From NCBI GenBank assembly GCA_937891425.1, contig CALAGD010000002.1:1-30343 (forward strand): 30,343 bases of DNA, written 5' to 3'. Position 1 is the first letter of the stretch; each line of letters starts with the position of its first letter. Below are positions 1 to 7,863 of the stretch, piece after piece. The notes beneath the pieces were generated by a model that was given only the letters and a program-made list of their open reading frames with translations, ran no database searches and was not told the DNA's origin. The stretch comes from an uncultured Pigmentiphaga sp. Lineage in GTDB: Bacteria; Pseudomonadota; Gammaproteobacteria; Burkholderiales; Burkholderiaceae_B. The position numbers and the translations under genes are program-made.

Positions 1-114
1 GTCACTTATGTGGCCTTCCTCGTAGCCAGGTTCACGGTGGGCCTGCGGGTGAGCGACATGGAGGAACAGGAGGGGCTCGACGTCGCTACTCACGGCGAGC
101 GCGCCTATCATTGA
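1..114 (+). CDS. amtB: Ammonium transporter, C-terminal fragment
   Basis: The window opens inside a gene read in frame 1, of which only the last 37 codons and the TGA stop are present. The visible tail includes GLRVSDMEEQEGLDVATHGE, which matches the conserved cytoplasmic C-terminal tail of AmtB-family ammonium channels (typically GLRV...EEEGLD...HGE). In that family the tail lies in the cytoplasm and contacts the PII protein GlnK. The membrane part lies outside the window, so pore residues cannot be checked. It converges on pssA across 114 bases. A weak bulged hairpin (126-145) follows the stop, without a T-run. Confidence 0.85.
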   Translation, partial: VTYVAFLVARFTVGLRVSDMEEQEGLDVATHGERAYH

Positions 115-228
115 ACTGCCAGACAGTCGGGCTCGCGCAGCCGACCCTGCCATGATCTCTTCAGGGACGGGTGGACATGCCGTACCGTTGCATGCAGCGG
201 CAGCCGAACACGTGCCCGCCAGGTTTCT

Positions 229-981
229 TCATGAAGTGCGGCGCCGTTTGCGTACCCGTTGCCAACGCACGAGCCAGACAACCCAGCCCGACACGCCATA
301 CGCGACGAACAGCCCGAACAGCACCAGAGGTGGGTTGCTGGAGACGAACACGAATACCAGCAACATCACCAGGATGACCCAGAACGGTACACTGCGGCCG
401 AGTGTAAAGGTCTTTCCGCTGTAAAAGGGCGCGTTCGACACCATGGTAAGCCCTGCGTACAACGTGAGGGCGAAAGCCACCCAAGGCAGCCAGGTTTCAT
501 TGATGGTGAGGCGGTGGGCGATGCCCAGCCAAACGAAGCCCGCCACCAGCGCCGCCGCCGACGGACTGGGCAACCCCTGGAAGAACCGCTTGTCGACAAT
601 GCCGATGTTGGTGTTGAACCGCGCCAGGCGCAACGCCGCGCAGGCAACATAAACGAACGCCGCCAGCCAGCCCAGACGCCCCAGGCTGTGCAGTACCCAC
701 TCGTACATGACGATTGCGGGCGCCACGCCGAACGCAGTCATGTCCGACAGCGAATCGTACTGCTCGCCGAACGCCGACTGGGTATTGGTAAGCCTGGCCA
801 CCCTGCCGTCCATCCCGTCGAGCACCATCGCCGCGAAGATGGCGATGGCCGCCTGCTCGAACTGGCTGTTCATGGCCTGCACCACGGCATAGAAGCCGGC
901 GAACAGCGCCGCCGTGGTGAACGCGTTGGGCAGCAGGTAAATACCTCGGCGCCGACGGTCCTGCGGGTCGATATCGTTCAT
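229..981 (-). CDS. pssA: CDP-diacylglycerol--serine O-phosphatidyltransferase
   Basis: This 250-residue integral membrane enzyme makes phosphatidylserine from CDP-diacylglycerol and serine at the inner membrane, the first step towards phosphatidylethanolamine. The full CDP-alcohol phosphotransferase signature is visible: D55, D58-G59, A62-R63, G72, D76 and D80 with exact family spacing. Several hydrophobic segments follow, and the C terminus is strongly basic. The ATG at 981 is chosen because AGGAG lies seven bases upstream and the protein then begins like the family; an upstream extension of the open frame is unconserved-looking. It lies 50 bases downstream of psd on the same strand, so the two probably form an operon for successive steps of one pathway. 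Confidence 0.95.
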   Translation of the reverse strand: MNDIDPQDRRRRGIYLLPNAFTTAALFAGFYAVVQAMNSQFEQAAIAIFAAMVLDGMDGRVARLTNTQSAFGEQYDSLSDMTAFGVAPAIVMYEWVLHSLGRLGWLAAFVYVACAALRLARFNTNIGIVDKRFFQGLPSPSAAALVAGFVWLGIAHRLTINETWLPWVAFALTLYAGLTMVSNAPFYSGKTFTLGRSVPFWVILVMLLVFVFVSSNPPLVLFGLFVAYGVSGWVVWLVRWQRVRKRRRTS

Positions 982-1031
982 GCAAACTCCTGGCAGCCGC
1001 GGCCGCGCTGGCGAGCGGCAGTTGGCACGCA

Positions 1032-1715
1032 CTAACTCTCGATGCTGGATGATGGTTCGGACAACTGTCGGGGCAGATCGGCCAGGATGGTTGAAGTGGC
1101 ACTGACCTTGTCCCCCAGGGCAACTCGCGGATGCGACTCCGGCGCAAGATAGACGTCTACCCGCGAACCGAAACGGATGAAACCGTAGCGCTGTCCTCGG
1201 CTGACGGTATCTCCGGCCTTCACATAACACAGGATGCGCCGCGCGATCAGCCCGGCCACCTGCACCACCGTGACCTCCTGGCCATGGGGAGTGCGCAGCC
1301 GGACCGCGTTGCGTTCATTGTGCAGTGAGGCCTTGTCGAGGTCCGCATTGAAGAACTTGCCCGGGAAATACTGAACGCTGAGCACTTCGCCGTCGACCGG
1401 GCTGCGGTTGGAATGCACGTTGAACACGTTCATGAAGATGCTGATCTTTAAGGCAGCGCGGTCGGCGTACGAATCGTGCGTCTTCTCGACTGCGACGATG
1501 CGGCCATCGGCCGGGGCCAGCACGACGTGCTCGGCCTGGGGGACGGGACGTGGCGGATCGCGAAAGAACTGCACCACGAACAGCGCGACGAGCCAGAACG
1601 GAATCGACCATGTGCCCCAAAGCCCGGTGACGACCAGGGCAATCACGACGGCCAGACCGATGAACGGCCAGCCTTCACGGGCGATGACGGGATGCGGGTA
1701 GTGAGGTTTTTGCAT
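1032..1715 (-). CDS. psd: Phosphatidylserine decarboxylase proenzyme
   Basis: It converts phosphatidylserine to phosphatidylethanolamine at the inner membrane. The 227-residue product is the short form of the family: an N-terminal YPHPVIAREGWPFI stretch, two hydrophobic segments (about 16-50), and the autocleavage site RFGSRVDVY, where cleavage between G183 and S184 should turn the serine into the pyruvoyl cofactor. This gives a large beta chain and a small alpha chain of about 44 residues. The ATG at 1715 fits the usual family start; its upstream AGG is weak and close. It is the first gene of a psd-pssA unit. In many relatives ilvC sits directly upstream on the same strand; here queH intervenes on the opposite strand. 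Confidence 0.93.
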   Translation of the reverse strand: MQKPHYPHPVIAREGWPFIGLAVVIALVVTGLWGTWSIPFWLVALFVVQFFRDPPRPVPQAEHVVLAPADGRIVAVEKTHDSYADRAALKISIFMNVFNVHSNRSPVDGEVLSVQYFPGKFFNADLDKASLHNERNAVRLRTPHGQEVTVVQVAGLIARRILCYVKAGDTVSRGQRYGFIRFGSRVDVYLAPESHPRVALGDKVSATSTILADLPRQLSEPSSSIES

Positions 1716-1736
1716 AACCTGGATTACGTTAACCGA

Positions 1737-1746
1737 TACAATTGTA
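1737..1746. promoter_or_regulatory. Palindromic TACAATTGTA between psd and queH
   Basis: The 10-base palindrome gives each strand a TACAAT hexamer (5 of 6 matches to a sigma-70 -10 box) in the 101-base divergent gap between psd and queH. No convincing -35 box was found at 16-18 bases on either side, so it may be a promoter core or an operator. The call rests on the sequence alone. Confidence 0.3.
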
Positions 1747-1816
1747 GATTGGATTCGAGCGGGCCCCGCCCACCCTGTGAATCTGGCCTGTCGGCACAAC
1801 CCATACCTGAAGCGCC

Positions 1817-2530
1817 ATGACCACGTACCAACGCGAAAAACTCGAACTGCCTGTGGAGCAGGGCAAACTCCTGCTCCATTCGTGCTGTGCCCCCTGCTCG
1901 TGCGAGCCCATGGAGGCACTCGTCGCGTCGGGCATCGAGTTCACCATCTTCTTCTATAACCCCAATATCCATCCGCGCAAAGAGTACGAGATCCGCAAGG
2001 AAGAGAACATCCGCTTTGCCGAAAAGCACGGCATTCCCTTCGTCGATGCCGACTACGACGACGACAACTGGTTCGCACGTGTCAAAGGGCTCGAGAACGA
2101 ACCGGAACGCGGCTACCGCTGTACCGTGTGCTTCGACATGCGTTTCGAACGCACCGCCCTGTACGCGCACGAGAACGGCTTTCCGGTGTTCACCAGCTCG
2201 CTCGGCATCTCGCGCTGGAAGAACATGGAGCAGATCAACGACTGCGGCGTACGTGCCGCCTCGCGCTATCCGGACCTGGTCTACTGGACTTACAACTGGC
2301 GCAAGAAGGGCGGTTCGGCGCGCATGATCGAGATCAGCAAGCGCGAACGTTTCTACCAGCAGGAATACTGCGGTTGCATTTATTCGTTGCGCGACACCAA
2401 TCGCTGGCGCCGCGAGCACGGACGCGAACCCATCCAGATCGGCGTGAAGTACTACAGCCCCGACCCTGAGCCCGCCACTGCATCTGGCGCGCAACCGCAA
2501 ACCATGGTTACCGAAGCGCGCCGGCCCTGA
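1817..2530 (+). CDS. queH: Epoxyqueuosine reductase QueH (DUF208 family)
   Basis: QueH carries out the last step of queuosine synthesis, reducing epoxyqueuosine to queuosine in the wobble position of tRNAs; it is unrelated in sequence to the cobalamin-dependent QueG. The 237-residue protein has the family landmarks: LLLHSCCAPCSCE with C23, C24, C27 and C29, a second pair C102/C105 in RCTVCFDMR, the conserved FTSSLGISRWKNMEQI segment, and C185/C187 in QQEYCGC. These cysteines include the iron-sulfur and metal ligands of the family. The last 20 or so residues are Ala/Pro-rich and probably disordered. It is transcribed against its neighbours and ends at a terminator shared with ilvC. The ATG at 1817 has only a weak upstream GAAG. 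Confidence 0.93.
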   Translation: MTTYQREKLELPVEQGKLLLHSCCAPCSCEPMEALVASGIEFTIFFYNPNIHPRKEYEIRKEENIRFAEKHGIPFVDADYDDDNWFARVKGLENEPERGYRCTVCFDMRFERTALYAHENGFPVFTSSLGISRWKNMEQINDCGVRAASRYPDLVYWTYNWRKKGGSARMIEISKRERFYQQEYCGCIYSLRDTNRWRREHGREPIQIGVKYYSPDPEPATASGAQPQTMVTEARRP

Positions 2531-2548
2531 GCGCGCATCCTCTCTGGA

Positions 2549-2584
2549 AAAAAGCCCCACACGCGTCTCACGGTGGGGCTTTTT
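2549..2584. terminator. Bidirectional rho-independent terminator between queH and ilvC
   Basis: A perfect 12-bp inverted repeat (2549-2560 with 2573-2584; GC core GCCCCAC/GTGGGGC) with a 12-base loop is flanked by A-runs on the left and T-runs on the right. It therefore has terminator form for the plus-strand queH transcript and the minus-strand ilvBNC transcript alike. Confidence 0.9.
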
Positions 2585-2660
2585 CTTGCCTGCTCGGCAC
2601 CGAACAGCCGAACCATTTCCGGCCGGCAGCGCCGCATGGCCTGCCGGACCGCAAGCGGCA

Positions 2661-3677
2661 TCAGTTCTTCGTGGGGTCGACCAGCTTGTTGCGGGAAATC
2701 CAGGGCATCATGCCACGCAGCACGGCGCCAACCTTCTCGATTTCATGCTCGGCGGTAAGACGGCGACGCGACTGCAGCGTGGGCGCCCCGGCCTTGTTCT
2801 CGAGAATGAAGTTCTTGGCGTACTCGCCCGACTGGATGTCTTGCAGTACGCGGCGCATTTCTTTCTTGGTTTCGTCGGTGATGATGCGCGGGCCGGTCAC
2901 GTACTCGCCATACTCGGCGTTGTTCGAGATCGAGTAGTTCATGTTGCTGATGCCGCCTTCGTACAGCAGGTCGACGATCAGCTTCAGCTCGTGCAGGCAC
3001 TCGAAGTACGCCATTTCGGGCGCGTAACCTGCCTCGACCAAGGTCTCGAAGCCGGCCTTGATGAGCTCGACGGTGCCGCCACACAGCACGGCCTGTTCAC
3101 CGAAAAGGTCGGTTTCGGTTTCTTCACGGAAGGTGGTTTCGATGATGCCGGCACGGCCGCCGCCGTTGGCGCTGGCGTACGACAGCGCGAGGTCACGGGC
3201 GTAACCGGACTTGTCCTGGTAGACGGCGATGAGGTGCGGCACCCCGCCACCTTGCACGTAGGTGCTGCGCACGGTGTGGCCCGGCGCCTTGGGCGCAATC
3301 ATGATGACGTCGATGTCGTCACGGGGCACGACCTGGCCGTAGTGGATGTTGAAACCGTGTGCGAACGCCAGGGTTGCACCAGGTCGGATGTAATCGGCCA
3401 CCTGCGTGCGATACACGTCGGCGATGTGCTCGTCGGGCAGCAGGATCATGACCACGTCGGCCTGCTTGACCGCATCGGGCACTTCGGCCACCTGCAGGCC
3501 GGCGTTCGCGGCCTTGTTCCAGGACGCACCACCCTTGCGCAGGCCCACGATGACCTTGACGCCTGAATCGTGCAGGTTGAGGGCATGCGCATGCCCTTGC
3601 GACCCATAGCCGATGATGGCTACCGTCTTGCCCTTGATGAGCGACAGGTCGCAATCCTTGTCATAAAAAACTTTCAC
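2661..3677 (-). CDS. ilvC: Ketol-acid reductoisomerase (class I, NADP-dependent)
   Basis: It isomerises and reduces acetolactate or acetohydroxybutyrate to the dihydroxy acid in valine and isoleucine synthesis. The N-terminal Rossmann motif GYGSQGHAHALNL is followed by AFAHGFNIHYG and the catalytic segment APKAPGHTVR, and the Mg-binding helices include the acidic segment REETETDLFGEQ and the C-terminal-domain CLHELKLIVDLLYEGG. The start is the GTG at 3677: GGAG lies six bases upstream, the protein then begins with the canonical KVFYDKD and is exactly 338 residues, the usual class I length. An in-frame TTG at 3695 would add six residues but has no ribosome-binding site. It is the last gene of the ilvBNC operon, 77 bases after ilvN. 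Confidence 0.97.
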   Translation of the reverse strand: MKVFYDKDCDLSLIKGKTVAIIGYGSQGHAHALNLHDSGVKVIVGLRKGGASWNKAANAGLQVAEVPDAVKQADVVMILLPDEHIADVYRTQVADYIRPGATLAFAHGFNIHYGQVVPRDDIDVIMIAPKAPGHTVRSTYVQGGGVPHLIAVYQDKSGYARDLALSYASANGGGRAGIIETTFREETETDLFGEQAVLCGGTVELIKAGFETLVEAGYAPEMAYFECLHELKLIVDLLYEGGISNMNYSISNNAEYGEYVTGPRIITDETKKEMRRVLQDIQSGEYAKNFILENKAGAPTLQSRRRLTAEHEIEKVGAVLRGMMPWISRNKLVDPTKN

Positions 3678-3754
3678 TTTGTTCTCCGGTATCAATCAAA
3701 TTGGGAGGAAAGCACACCAACCATCCCGACCGGCCTGGGCCGGTCGGTTCGCAT

Positions 3755-4246
3755 TCAGACCCTGAGTACGCGCTCGCCACGCCCCACACCGCAGGTCCCG
3801 GTGCGTACCGTTTCCAGTATGGCCGAACGGTCGATGGCTTCGATGAACGCATCCAGCTTGCGCTGATCGCCGGTGAGCTCGATGGTGTATGTCTTGTCGG
3901 TCACGTCGACGATGTGGCCACGAAAGATGTCGGCCATGCGCTTCATTTCTTCCCGCTCCTTGCCTACCGCACGCACCTTGATGAGCATGAGCTCGCGTTC
4001 CAGATGCGCGCCCTCGGTGAGGTCGACCACCTTCACTACCTCGACCAGCCGGTTCAGGTGCTTGGTGATCTGCTCGATCACGTCATCCGAGCCGTGGGTG
4101 GCGATGGTCATGCGGGACAGTGTGGCGTCTTCGGTGGGTGCCACGGTCAGCGTTTCGATGTTGTATCCGCGCGCCGAAAACAGGCCTACCACGCGCGACA
4201 GGGCTCCCGGTTCGTTCTCGAGGAGCACGGAAATGACATGTCTCAT
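3755..4246 (-). CDS. ilvN: Acetolactate synthase small (regulatory) subunit
   Basis: This 163-residue protein is the regulatory subunit of acetohydroxyacid synthase. It begins with an ACT domain (MRHVISVLLENEPGALSRVV, about 1-75), which in the family binds valine at the dimer interface for feedback inhibition and activates the catalytic subunit. The second half (about 80-163, with ELMLIKV and the IDRSAILE segment) is the small-subunit C-terminal domain. Length and start agree with the IlvH/IlvN family. It sits 10 bases after ilvB on the same strand, so the subunits are almost certainly cotranscribed. The symbol ilvH is used in many related genomes. Confidence 0.96.
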   Translation of the reverse strand: MRHVISVLLENEPGALSRVVGLFSARGYNIETLTVAPTEDATLSRMTIATHGSDDVIEQITKHLNRLVEVVKVVDLTEGAHLERELMLIKVRAVGKEREEMKRMADIFRGHIVDVTDKTYTIELTGDQRKLDAFIEAIDRSAILETVRTGTCGVGRGERVLRV

Positions 4247-4256
4247 GTGCGCCCCC

Positions 4257-5969
4257 TTACAGATCTTCCGAACCCAACAGCATTTCGGTAAGCCCCCTGC
4301 CCGCCTTCACCATGGGCCACACGTTCTCGGACTGGTCGGTGATGAAATCGAGGAAGACAAGCCGGTCGCGATACTTGCCGAAGGCCTCCTTCAGCGCAGG
4401 CTTGACGTCTGAAGGGCTTTCGACCCGGATACCAACATGCCCGTAGGCCTCGGCCAGGCGCACGAAATCGGGCAGCGCATCCATGTACGACTCGGAGTAA
4501 CGCGAGCCGTAGTCGAGCTGCTGCCACTGTCGCACCATGCCCAGATAGCGGTTGTTCAGGCACAGGATCTTGGGATTCAGCCGGTACTGCTTGCACGTGG
4601 AAAGCTCCTGGATGTTCATCTGGATGGAGCCTTCGCCAGTGATGACGGCCACGTCGACGCCGGGGTTTGCCATGAGTACGCCCATGGCATAGGGGAGCCC
4701 CACCCCCATCGTGCCCAGCCCGCCCGAGTTGAACCAGCGGCGTGGCTTGTTGAACCGGTAGTACTGGGCAGCCCACATCTGGTGCTGCCCCACGTCGGAC
4801 GTAACATACGCCTCGCCGTTGGTAACCTCCCAGAGGGCCTCAATGACGCTCTGAGGCTTGATGACGGAGTCGGAGCGAGTGTATTGCAGGCAATTGCGTG
4901 CCCGCCAGGCCTCGATTTGCGACCACCACGGCGCCAGGGCTTCCGTGTTGAGGGGGCCGCCTGCATCAAGCATGGACAGCAGGTCGACGAGTACCTCGCG
5001 CACGTCTCCCACGATGGGAACATCGACCTTCACGCGCTTGGAAATGGACGACGGATCGATGTCGATATGGATGATCTTGCGCGAATTCTGGGCGAAGTGA
5101 CGCGGGTTGCCGATGACGCGGTCGTCGAAGCGCGCACCTACGGCGAGCAGCACGTCGCAGTTCTGCATGGCCAGGTTGGCTTCGTACGTGCCATGCATGC
5201 CGGGCATGCCGAGGAATTGGCGATCCGTACCGGGGAACGCGCCAAGCGCCATGAGCGTCGTGGTACAGGGCGCCCCGAGTCGGCGCACGAGCGCGGTAAC
5301 TTCTTCAGAGGCATTGGCCAGAATGGCGCCGCCGCCGACGTACACCATGGGCCGCTCGGCCGAGCGCAACAGCTGCACCGCCTTCTTGATCTGACCCTGG
5401 TGACCCTTGGTGACGGGAGCGTAGGAGCGCATCGTGACCGGGGCGGTACGCGGCGTGTACTTGCAGCGCGCTACCGTGACGTCTTTGGGAATGTCGACCA
5501 GCACTGGTCCCGGACGGCCGGTGCGCGCGATGTAGAACGCACGCTGGATGGTCTCTGCGAGGTCCTTGACGTCTTTCACCAGGAAATTGTGCTTCACGCA
5601 AGGGCGCGTGATGCCGATGGTGTCGCACTCCTGGAAGGCATCTTCGCCAATGGCGGCGGTAGGCACCTGCCCGCTGATGATGACCAGCGGAATGGAATCC
5701 ATGTAGGCGGTGGCGATGCCCGTTACTGCATTGGTCGCGCCGGGACCACTGGTAACCAGAGCGACACCCACCTTGTTGGAGGAGCGGGAATACGCATCGG
5801 CTGCATGCACCGCAGCCTGCTCGTGGCGTACGAGAATGTGCTTGAACCGATCCTGCTTGTAGATTTCGTCGTATATATACAACACGGCGCCGCCTGGATA
5901 ACCGAAGACGATATCCACGCCTTCGTCCGCCAGACAGCGCACGACTATTTCAGCACCATTGAGTTCCAT
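4257..5969 (-). CDS. ilvB: Acetolactate synthase large (catalytic) subunit
   Basis: This ThDP-, Mg- and FAD-dependent enzyme condenses pyruvate with pyruvate or 2-oxobutyrate, the first step specific to valine, leucine and isoleucine synthesis. The 570-residue protein has the N-terminal ThDP domain with FGYPGGAVL and the catalytic E50 in RHEQAAVHAA, the central FAD domain, and the C-terminal ThDP domain with GEGSIQMNIQEL (445-456) and N472. The metal-binding motif therefore reads Gly-Glu-Gly rather than the usual Gly-Asp-Gly; a glutamate there is, from memory, common in betaproteobacterial homologues. The ATG at 5969 is chosen for its upstream AAGGA and family-like MELNGAEIVV start. It heads ilvB-ilvN-ilvC and has a long upstream gap. 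ilvI is an alternative symbol. Confidence 0.96.
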   Translation of the reverse strand: MELNGAEIVVRCLADEGVDIVFGYPGGAVLYIYDEIYKQDRFKHILVRHEQAAVHAADAYSRSSNKVGVALVTSGPGATNAVTGIATAYMDSIPLVIISGQVPTAAIGEDAFQECDTIGITRPCVKHNFLVKDVKDLAETIQRAFYIARTGRPGPVLVDIPKDVTVARCKYTPRTAPVTMRSYAPVTKGHQGQIKKAVQLLRSAERPMVYVGGGAILANASEEVTALVRRLGAPCTTTLMALGAFPGTDRQFLGMPGMHGTYEANLAMQNCDVLLAVGARFDDRVIGNPRHFAQNSRKIIHIDIDPSSISKRVKVDVPIVGDVREVLVDLLSMLDAGGPLNTEALAPWWSQIEAWRARNCLQYTRSDSVIKPQSVIEALWEVTNGEAYVTSDVGQHQMWAAQYYRFNKPRRWFNSGGLGTMGVGLPYAMGVLMANPGVDVAVITGEGSIQMNIQELSTCKQYRLNPKILCLNNRYLGMVRQWQQLDYGSRYSESYMDALPDFVRLAEAYGHVGIRVESPSDVKPALKEAFGKYRDRLVFLDFITDQSENVWPMVKAGRGLTEMLLGSEDL

Positions 5970-6670
5970 GAAGTTTCCTTGCACTTTCAAACCGGTGCGT
6001 ACACCCCGACTGCTGCCCTCGGACAAGAGCGGCAAACAGAACCTGCACGGGGAACGAACAACACAGACGACGCTTCGCGGTTCACGGAACCGCTAGGCCC
6101 GAATGCGCTGCCGGCCCGAACACGTTCGCCGGAATGGGCACTGGAGGTTGAAACGAAGGCCCTTGGACAAGCTTGTGGCAAGCCAAGAGGCATTGTGAAC
6201 GCGACACGCGAACAACTGGTAAAGCCATGCCCGCTACCGCCGGCCCCGCCACACGGGTAGTGACAAGGCATAAGAAAGAAAGCTTACCCTTTACAGGATT
6301 TTGCAGCAAGCCGTGTGTCGCGAAACGTCGTGGAGCAAAACCGGGCCTGCCGTACACCCGAACCGGTCCCACTTCCGCTGCTACGAGGATGCGAGGGATC
6401 GCCGCAGCGGCGCCGCGGGATTTCCCCTCACGAGCAGGGCAAGCTGCTCAAAACGGTTAAACTTCGCCTGATTTCAATCGAGATCGCTACTTGCGGTCTG
6501 CTCACCGAGTCACCGATCCGGGCCTACCCAGCCGGTCGCGAGCGGGTGCAGTGTCTGCAGCGGCATGCCGGCGAGGGCGGTGCTGCGAGCTCGCCCGGAC
6601 GCGGTGTCTTGCGACCTTGCGCCGTCCGCGGCGCGTTTTCCTGTAACTGACCTACCGCAACCAGTCCCCG
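5970..6670. other. 701-base gap between divergent ilvB and pstS
   Basis: I see no convincing gene here. Open frames on either strand lack ribosome-binding sites and recognisable protein character. Contents noted: a perfect 7-bp, 3-base-loop hairpin at 6077-6093 in the presumed ilvB leader (GCGGTTC/GAACCGC, no T-run), and a terminator-like hairpin at 6619-6639 just before pstS. The leader of ilvB, the promoter of the first pstS, or a small RNA could lie here. I found no valine/leucine/isoleucine-rich leader peptide with a ribosome-binding site, and no second PHO box. Confidence 0.5.
6619..6639 (+). terminator. Terminator-like hairpin upstream of the first pstS
   Basis: A 6-bp GC stem (GCGCCG/CGGCGC, loop TCCG) is followed by GTTTT and ends 31 bases before the pstS start codon. 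It could end an unrecognised upstream transcript or act as an attenuator in the pstS leader. The stem is short and the T-run is only four bases, so confidence is moderate at best. Confidence 0.4.
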
Positions 6671-7708
6671 ATGCGAGCTCTTCTTCGGTTCTGTGTCACT
6701 CTGATGGCTTTCATGGCCCTGGTGCCCCATGCTCTCGCGGTCAACATCACCGGCGCAGGCGCGTCGTTTCCGTTCCCGCTGTATGCCACATGGGCCAACC
6801 GTTACTTCGAAGATACCGGCCGCATCGTCAATTATCAGTCCATCGGATCCGGTGGCGGCATCGCGCAGATCAGTCGTGGCACAGTTGACTTCGGCGCCAC
6901 CGACGCACCCATGACGGGGGCCGAGCTGGACGCAACCGGCCTCGTCCAGTTTCCCGTCGTGCTCGGCGGCACCGTGCCCATCGTGAACCTGCCCGGGGTC
7001 GCACCGGGGCAGCTCAGGCTGACGGGCAAGGCGCTGGCCGACATCTTCCTGGGCAAGATCCGGAAGTGGAACGACCCGGAGCTGCAGCAGCTCAACCCGC
7101 ACCTGCAGCTGCCGGACGCGAACATCCTGGTGGTGCACCGCTCCGACGGTTCGGGAACCACATACGGCTGGACTCACTACCTTGCGCAGGTGTCGCCGGA
7201 GTGGGCACGGCGCGTGGGCGTGGCCAAGGCGGTGAAGTGGCCCACGGGACAGGGCGGCAAGGGTAACGAGGGCGTGGCCAACTACGTCAAGCAATTGCAG
7301 AATGCCATCGGCTACGTGGAGTACGGCTATGCGCGACAGAACCGCCTTGCGCATGTGGCCCTGCAGAACCGGGCCGGGAACTTCGTCGAGCCGGGCCCCG
7401 ACACATTCACCGCCGCCGCGGCCAACGCCGACTGGCTGGCACAGCCCGGCATGGGCATCATGCTTACCAACCAGCCAGGCCAGGACGCATGGCCCATTAC
7501 ATCGGCCACCTTCGTCCTCCTGCCGCGCCAGCCTGCAAGCGCCGAGCGTGCACGAGCAGCCCTGGACTTCTTCGCATGGGCAATCCGAAACGGGGGTCAG
7601 CTGGCGCACGACCTGCACTACGTCCCGCTGCCCCAGAGGGCCATCGAACAGGTCGAACGAACGTGGACACTCATCCGTGACAAGGACGGCAAGCCACTAT
7701 GGCCATGA
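6671..7708 (+). CDS. pstS: Phosphate ABC transporter substrate-binding protein, first copy
   Basis: This periplasmic phosphate-binding protein delivers inorganic phosphate to PstCA. A signal peptide is clear (MRALLRF, hydrophobic core, cleavage likely after ALA at 23), and the mature protein starts VNITGAGASFP. Phosphate-contacting segments of the family are kept: GAGASFP, QSIGSGGG, DFGATDAPM and HRSDGSGTT. The 345 residues match family length. It lies 155 bases upstream of a second, clearly homologous pstS on the same strand; signature segments such as GQGGKGNEGVANYVKQL are identical in both. No good ribosome-binding site precedes the ATG, and the recognisable PHO box lies after this gene, so it must be expressed from its own promoter. 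Confidence 0.92.
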   Translation: MRALLRFCVTLMAFMALVPHALAVNITGAGASFPFPLYATWANRYFEDTGRIVNYQSIGSGGGIAQISRGTVDFGATDAPMTGAELDATGLVQFPVVLGGTVPIVNLPGVAPGQLRLTGKALADIFLGKIRKWNDPELQQLNPHLQLPDANILVVHRSDGSGTTYGWTHYLAQVSPEWARRVGVAKAVKWPTGQGGKGNEGVANYVKQLQNAIGYVEYGYARQNRLAHVALQNRAGNFVEPGPDTFTAAAANADWLAQPGMGIMLTNQPGQDAWPITSATFVLLPRQPASAERARAALDFFAWAIRNGGQLAHDLHYVPLPQRAIEQVERTWTLIRDKDGKPLWP

Positions 7709-7773
7709 TGCCCTTCGCGCCAGACGCGTCTGCTGCGGCCGCCTCCCGCCCGCGGCTGTGGCGTGCTGCCGCC

Positions 7774-7807
7774 CTGTCATCTTGTTGTAATGAACGCACG
7801 GTATCTT
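7774..7807 (+). promoter_or_regulatory. PHO box and -10 element of the pstS2-pstCAB operon
   Basis: CTGTCAT-CTTG-TTGTAAT (7774-7791) has two 7-base direct repeats separated by four bases, the layout bound by phosphorylated PhoB. TATCTT (7802-7807) begins after a ten-base gap, as expected for a Pho promoter in which the PHO box replaces the -35. Transcription would start near 7814, about 50 bases before pstS2. Confidence 0.85.
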
Positions 7808-7816
7808 GCCTTCTGT

Positions 7817-7835
7817 ACCGGGCACGCCGCCCGGT
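7817..7835 (+). other. Hairpin at the predicted 5' end of the pstS2 transcript
   Basis: A perfect 7-bp stem (ACCGGGC/GCCCGGT, loop ACGCC) starts within a few bases of the predicted Pho-dependent start site. Hairpins at a transcript's 5' end can protect mRNA from RNA degradation; that role here is inference. Confidence 0.5.
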
Positions 7836-7863
7836 CTGACTCATCACATGGAAGGAAGGCTTC

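Noticed and set aside
171..290. Small cysteine-rich peptide frame (MPYRCMQRQPNTCPPGFFMK) between amtB and pssA
   Set aside because: There is no ribosome-binding site, and the frame runs on antisense into pssA, so chance is more likely.
259..1035. Long plus-strand open frame opposite pssA
   Set aside because: It is the antisense shadow of pssA, with low-complexity Arg/His/Gln-rich translation and no family resemblance.
2586..3566. Plus-strand open frame opposite ilvC
   Set aside because: This is an antisense shadow of ilvC, whose motifs and length are complete on the minus strand.
4437..6260. 607-codon plus-strand open frame opposite ilvB
   Set aside because: It mirrors ilvB codon by codon; high GC in the third position of ilvB keeps the reverse frame open. 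No ribosome-binding site or domain was seen.
5987..6372. Minus-strand open frames upstream of ilvB, including a stretch with several Val and Leu codons, as a possible ilv leader peptide
   Set aside because: There is no ribosome-binding site, no run of branched-chain codons, and no terminator/antiterminator pair between them and ilvB.
6630..6658. A second PHO box before the first pstS, around CTGTAAC (6641)
   Set aside because: The half-sites 11 bases away on either side match poorly, and no -10 lies at the required distance before the gene.
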